Assembly: GCA_023400055.1 (NCBI GenBank)
Contig: JAEXFN010000056.1
Location: 1-52,062, forward strand
DNA: 52,062 nt
Source: Bacillota bacterium
GTDB lineage: Bacteria > Bacillota > UBA4882 > UBA8346
Direction of reading: 5' to 3'
This document shows, one piece after another, positions 48,947 through 52,062 of this stretch. The notes beneath the pieces were generated by a model, which was not told the DNA's origin, searched no databases, and worked only from the letters and a program-made list of their open reading frames with translations. How positions within the stretch are numbered: position 1 is the first letter of the stretch; every line of letters begins with the position of its first letter. The translations under genes were made by a program, and so were the position numbers.

Positions 48947-49070
48947 ACCTTCGAGATCGTTGCAACCTATTTCCTTGATTCATAAGTTGAAATAAATGCC
49001 GCGCTTTGTCCTTTTCCAGCCATGCCTTACGGATGGAAAAGCTTATTCAAAAAATTTATTTCAACTTATA
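48947..49070. mobile_element. 88-bp MITE-like element with flank, left copy
   Basis: The core 48983-49070 begins ATAAGTTGAAATAAAT and ends with the exact inverted complement, i.e. 16-bp terminal inverted repeats, with an inner hairpin CTTTTCCA/TGGAAAAG. An inverted copy of the same length lies at 51939-52026. Similarity extends 36 bp outward (48947-48982) with about five mismatches, so the true repeat is longer than the core. The region 48574-48946 has no supported gene. The core ends 24 bp before the rex start. Confidence 0.7.
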
Positions 49071-49094
49071 TAGAGAAAAAAATGGGGTGAGCCA

Positions 49095-49721
49095 GTGAAT
49101 CGCGATAAGAAAGTACCGGATGTGGTGATTCGCCGATTGCCGTTGTATTTACGGGTTTTAAGCGTCATTGATCCGGCGGAGTTGCCGATCGTCTCCTCGG
49201 AACAGATGGCGACCATGGTGGGGACTTCATCGGTACAAGTGCGCAAGGATCTTTCTTACTTCGGCGTCTTTGGCAAGCAGGGCGTCGGATACCATACCGT
49301 TACCTTAAAGGATGAATTGCGGCGGATCTTGAAGCTCGATCGGGAAGTGCGGGTCGGTTTGATTGGCGCCGGCAATCTCGGCGCCGCGTTGGTCCGTTAC
49401 CACCAGCGGAGTCCGGTTCATAAACCGTTGCAGATCGTGGCGTTATTCGATAATGACGAAAAGAAGATCGGCCGCAAGGTGGCCGAGGTGGAAATCTTTC
49501 ACGTGAGTGAATTGGGCCCGAAGATTCAGGAACTGAATATCAAGATGATGATCCTGGCTTTTCCCGCCGTCAACGTGCAGGAGATCGTCAATGCCTGTGT
49601 GGAGAACGGGATCACTTCCTTTTTAAACTTCGTTCCCGCCTCCATCAAGACTCCGCCCGGCATCAAGGTGCAGAATTCCGATGTGACCCTCGATCTGCAA
49701 AGCTTGGCCTATTACACCTGA
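49095..49721 (+). CDS. rex: Redox-sensing transcriptional repressor Rex
   Basis: The 208-aa protein has an N-terminal winged helix (IRRLPLYLRVL, SSVQVRKDLSYFGVFGKQGVGY) and a C-terminal Rossmann domain with GLIGAGNLGAAL and the late FLNFVPASI. Rex represses fermentation and hydrogenase genes when NADH/NAD is low. The GTG start follows GGGGTGA. The gene lies directly right of the 88-bp element, which must contain or displace its promoter. I did not find a clear Rex site before the hydrogenase operon. Confidence 0.95.
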   Translation: MNRDKKVPDVVIRRLPLYLRVLSVIDPAELPIVSSEQMATMVGTSSVQVRKDLSYFGVFGKQGVGYHTVTLKDELRRILKLDREVRVGLIGAGNLGAALVRYHQRSPVHKPLQIVALFDNDEKKIGRKVAEVEIFHVSELGPKIQELNIKMMILAFPAVNVQEIVNACVENGITSFLNFVPASIKTPPGIKVQNSDVTLDLQSLAYYT

Positions 49722-49751
49722 TATGCGGGATGAAGATGAAATGGAGCAGTG

Positions 49752-51947
49752 ATGGCGGACACCCGGACCGAGTTGGAAGGAACAGTTGATCAAGTAGTTT
49801 TTTATAACCCCGAGAACGGTTATACCGTGACTCGGTTGAAAACCAATTCCGGCCGGCCGGTCACGGCGGTCGGCAATCTGCCGCCGCTATTCAACGGCGA
49901 AATGTTGCAACTCACCGGCAGTTGGACCCGGCATAAAGAGTACGGCGAACAATTTCAGATCACCGCCTGGCGGCAGGTGGTGCCCCAGACGCAGCTGGGA
50001 ATCGAGCGTTATCTTTCCAGCGGCTTGATCAAAGGGGTCGGTCCGGTTACCGCCAAAAAGATTGTCCAGAAATTCGGCCTCGACTCGCTGGCGATCATTC
50101 AGAGCGATCCATTGCGCTTGACCGAGATCTCCGGCATCAGCGCGCAGAAAGCGGAGCGGATCGCCCGGGGACTGGCCGATCACGCGGTCATCGAGCAGAT
50201 TATGGTCTTTTTGCAGGGAGTCGGAGTCAGCCCGGCTTATGCCCTGAAGATTTATCGCACCTACCGGAACGCGGCCATTGCCATCGTCAAGGAGAATCCC
50301 TACCGGCTGGCCGACGAAGTTTTCGGCATCGGCTTCAAGATCGCCGACCAGATAGCCAGGAAGGTCGGGATCAAGGAGGATTCGCCCTATCGGATCCGGG
50401 CGGGACTGCGTTACCTATTGAACGAGCACAGCAGCGAAGGACATGTCTTCGCCTACGAGACCGATTTTCTCAGCCGGGCCGCAGCCGAACTGAACGTCGC
50501 CGAACCGCAACTGGCGAGCGGGCTGGCGGATTTGATTGCCAGCAAGGAGATTTTCCGCGAGCGCTTCCAGGAGCGGGACATCCTCTATCTGGCGCCGTTT
50601 TATTACAGTGAAACCGGAGTGGTGGCCAAGATCTGCCAGTTGCTGCAGTACGGCCTGGCAGAGGTCCGGCTGGACCTGCCGGCCTGGCTCGCCGGGTATG
50701 AGGCCAGGCATCAGGTGAGGCTGGCCGATAAGCAACAGGAAGCTGTCGCCAAGGCCTTGGCTGACGGTTTGCTGGTGATCACCGGCGGCCCGGGCACCGG
50801 TAAAACCACCATTGTCCGGGCCATCGTCGAGTTGTTCAAAGACGCCGGAGCGGATGTCCTGCTGGCCGCCCCGACCGGGCGGGCCGCCAAGCGGCTGGCC
50901 GAGTCGACCCATTGTCCCACCAAAACCATTCACCGTTTGTTGGGCTTCGGCGGGCCCAACGGTTCGGCCGGTCATTTTCAGTACGATGAAAAAGAGCCGT
51001 TGGAAGCGGACGTTTTAATCATCGATGAGTTTTCCATGGTCGATCTGCTGCTCTTTTATCATCTGCTCAAGGCGGTCCAGCCCGGCACCCGTTTAATCCT
51101 GGTCGGCGACGTCGATCAGCTTCCTTCGGTGGGACCGGGTTCGGTCCTGCGCGATCTGATCCGCTCCCTTAAAGTGCCGACGGTCCGCTTAAATACCATC
51201 TTCCGCCAGGCGGGCGGCAGTATGATCGTGGCCAACGCCCACAAGATCAATCAGGGCCAATTCCCATATCTGACCAAGAACGACGATTTCTTCTTCATCG
51301 AGGACGACAACCCGGAGCACATCAGCGTCGTCTTGCCGGGGCTGCTCAAGACGCGTTTGCCCGAGTATTTGCATTGCGATCCGATCGAGGACATTCAGGT
51401 GCTGACTCCGATGCGCCGCACCACTACGGGAGTAGAAAATCTCAATCTGGTGTTACAGGCCGCATTGAATCCGGCCGGCGGGGAGCGGCCGGAGCTCCGT
51501 AACGGCTCCATTACCTTCCGGATGGGCGATAAGGTGATGCAGCTGAAGAACGACTATCAAAAGCAGGTCTTTAACGGGGATATCGGGCGAATCCGGCGGG
51601 TGGATCCCGAGGATCGCAGCCTGGATGTAGTTTTTCCGGAGGTCGAGGGGGAACGTTCGGTCAGCTATGAAGCCGAGGAGCTCGACCAACTGGTGCTCGC
51701 CTATGCCATGTCGGTCCATAAGAGCCAGGGCAACGAATACCCGGTGATCGTCATGCCTGTAACCACCCAGCATTTCCTGATGCTGCAACGGAATCTGCTC
51801 TATACGGCAGTAACCCGCGCTAAAAAAATGGTGGTTCTGATCGGCACCAAAAAGGCGCTGGCCATCGCCATCAAGAACAACCGGATCGATGAGCGCCTTT
51901 CACTATTGAAAGAAAGATTGCAAGCCGCACTCCCATATATAAGTTGA
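49752..51947 (+). CDS. recD2: RecD2-type SF1B DNA helicase
   Basis: The 731-aa protein has the RecD2/YrrC N-terminal domain (OB-like start, helix-hairpin-helix repeats at about residues 95-185), then the helicase core: Walker A TGGPGTGKTT (about residue 345), DEFSMVD (motif II), LVGDVDQLPSVGPGSVL (motif III), and AYAMSVHKSQGNEYPV near the end. It works in DNA repair and replication restart without RecBC. The ATG at 49752 follows GGAG; GTG 49749 is next to it. The last codons and the TGA stop come from the terminal sequence of the right 88-bp element. Confidence 0.95.
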   Translation: MADTRTELEGTVDQVVFYNPENGYTVTRLKTNSGRPVTAVGNLPPLFNGEMLQLTGSWTRHKEYGEQFQITAWRQVVPQTQLGIERYLSSGLIKGVGPVTAKKIVQKFGLDSLAIIQSDPLRLTEISGISAQKAERIARGLADHAVIEQIMVFLQGVGVSPAYALKIYRTYRNAAIAIVKENPYRLADEVFGIGFKIADQIARKVGIKEDSPYRIRAGLRYLLNEHSSEGHVFAYETDFLSRAAAELNVAEPQLASGLADLIASKEIFRERFQERDILYLAPFYYSETGVVAKICQLLQYGLAEVRLDLPAWLAGYEARHQVRLADKQQEAVAKALADGLLVITGGPGTGKTTIVRAIVELFKDAGADVLLAAPTGRAAKRLAESTHCPTKTIHRLLGFGGPNGSAGHFQYDEKEPLEADVLIIDEFSMVDLLLFYHLLKAVQPGTRLILVGDVDQLPSVGPGSVLRDLIRSLKVPTVRLNTIFRQAGGSMIVANAHKINQGQFPYLTKNDDFFFIEDDNPEHISVVLPGLLKTRLPEYLHCDPIEDIQVLTPMRRTTTGVENLNLVLQAALNPAGGERPELRNGSITFRMGDKVMQLKNDYQKQVFNGDIGRIRRVDPEDRSLDVVFPEVEGERSVSYEAEELDQLVLAYAMSVHKSQGNEYPVIVMPVTTQHFLMLQRNLLYTAVTRAKKMVVLIGTKKALAIAIKNNRIDERLSLLKERLQAALPYIS

Positions 51948-52062
51948 AATAAATTTTTTGAATAAGTTTTTCCATCCGTAAGGCATGGCTGGAAAAAGAC
52001 GAATCGCGGTATTCATTTCAACTTATGAATCAAGGAAATATGTTGCAATGATTCTGAAGGTA
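51939..52062. mobile_element. 88-bp MITE-like element with flank, right copy (inverted)
   Basis: The core 51939-52026 is the reverse complement of 48983-49070 with few changes and the same 16-bp terminal inverted repeats and inner hairpin. Similarity continues to the window end (52027-52062). It overlaps the recD2 3' end and supplies its stop codon. Together the two copies frame rex-recD2 as a 2.9-kb segment. Confidence 0.7.

Noticed and set aside
48947..52062. rex-recD2 as a composite transposon
   Set aside because: No transposase gene lies between or beside the two elements in view; MITE-like or repetitive elements are the safer description.

Overview
The window looks like the chromosome of an anaerobic, endospore-forming member of the Firmicutes (Bacillota). 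The evidence is a spoIIP gene, the Firmicutes-style infC-rpmI-rplT operon behind an attenuator-like leader, a C4 zinc-finger TraR/YteA protein, Rex, RecD2, strong Shine-Dalgarno sites with many TTG/GTG starts, a group 4 membrane [NiFe]-hydrogenase and sugar ABC systems. I cannot fix the genus; a fermentative, hydrogen-evolving Hydrogenispora/Limnochordia-like lineage would fit, but that is a guess.

Layout. 1-290: a 21-bp tandem array read on the minus strand as a heptad-repeat protein, cut by the window edge. 351-8252: housekeeping genes (DUF5665-like, TraR/YteA, lspA-lgt-rluD family, a 56-aa membrane protein, infC-rpmI-rplT, a Crp/Fnr regulator with a ferredoxin-like target carrying an FNR-type box, spoIIP). 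8812-18761: a 12-gene operon for a complex-I-shaped group 4 [NiFe]-hydrogenase with its own maturation protease. 18924-26781: a LacI-controlled sugar module (binding protein, two permeases, three VOC/glyoxalase proteins, SDR, Gfo/Idh/MocA oxidoreductase). 26825-27155: a second 21-bp array. 27597-34006: an operon of two NifD/NifK-like proteins, a FecBCD-type metallophore/corrinoid importer and a NifH-like ATPase, behind two iron-box-like operators. 34322-37548 (minus): a convergent ECF transporter (S of the UPF0397 type, fused A-A', T). 37854-38063: a third array. 38587-47313: a LacI-controlled hemicellulose module (GH3, binding protein, two permeases, GH43). 47674-47925: a fourth array. 48118-51947: a membrane protein, rex and recD2. 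The last two genes lie between inverted copies of an 88-bp element.

How it works together. The hydrogenase would couple ferredoxin oxidation and H2 evolution to ion pumping in a sugar fermenter. The two LacI modules import sugars; neither encodes an ABC ATPase, so both probably share one encoded elsewhere. Rex and the Crp/Fnr regulator are the visible redox controls.

The most interesting system is the nitrogenase-like operon. Subunit alpha keeps three P-cluster-type cysteines, beta lacks the third, and no nif cofactor-assembly genes are nearby. It is embedded with a metal-chelate-type ABC importer under iron-box-like sites. This points to an uncharacterised nitrogenase-family reductase acting on an imported tetrapyrrole, metallophore or sulfur compound rather than on N2. 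The second unusual signal is the dispersed family of 21-bp palindromic arrays, which encode a shared heptad and sit at the borders of the accessory modules.
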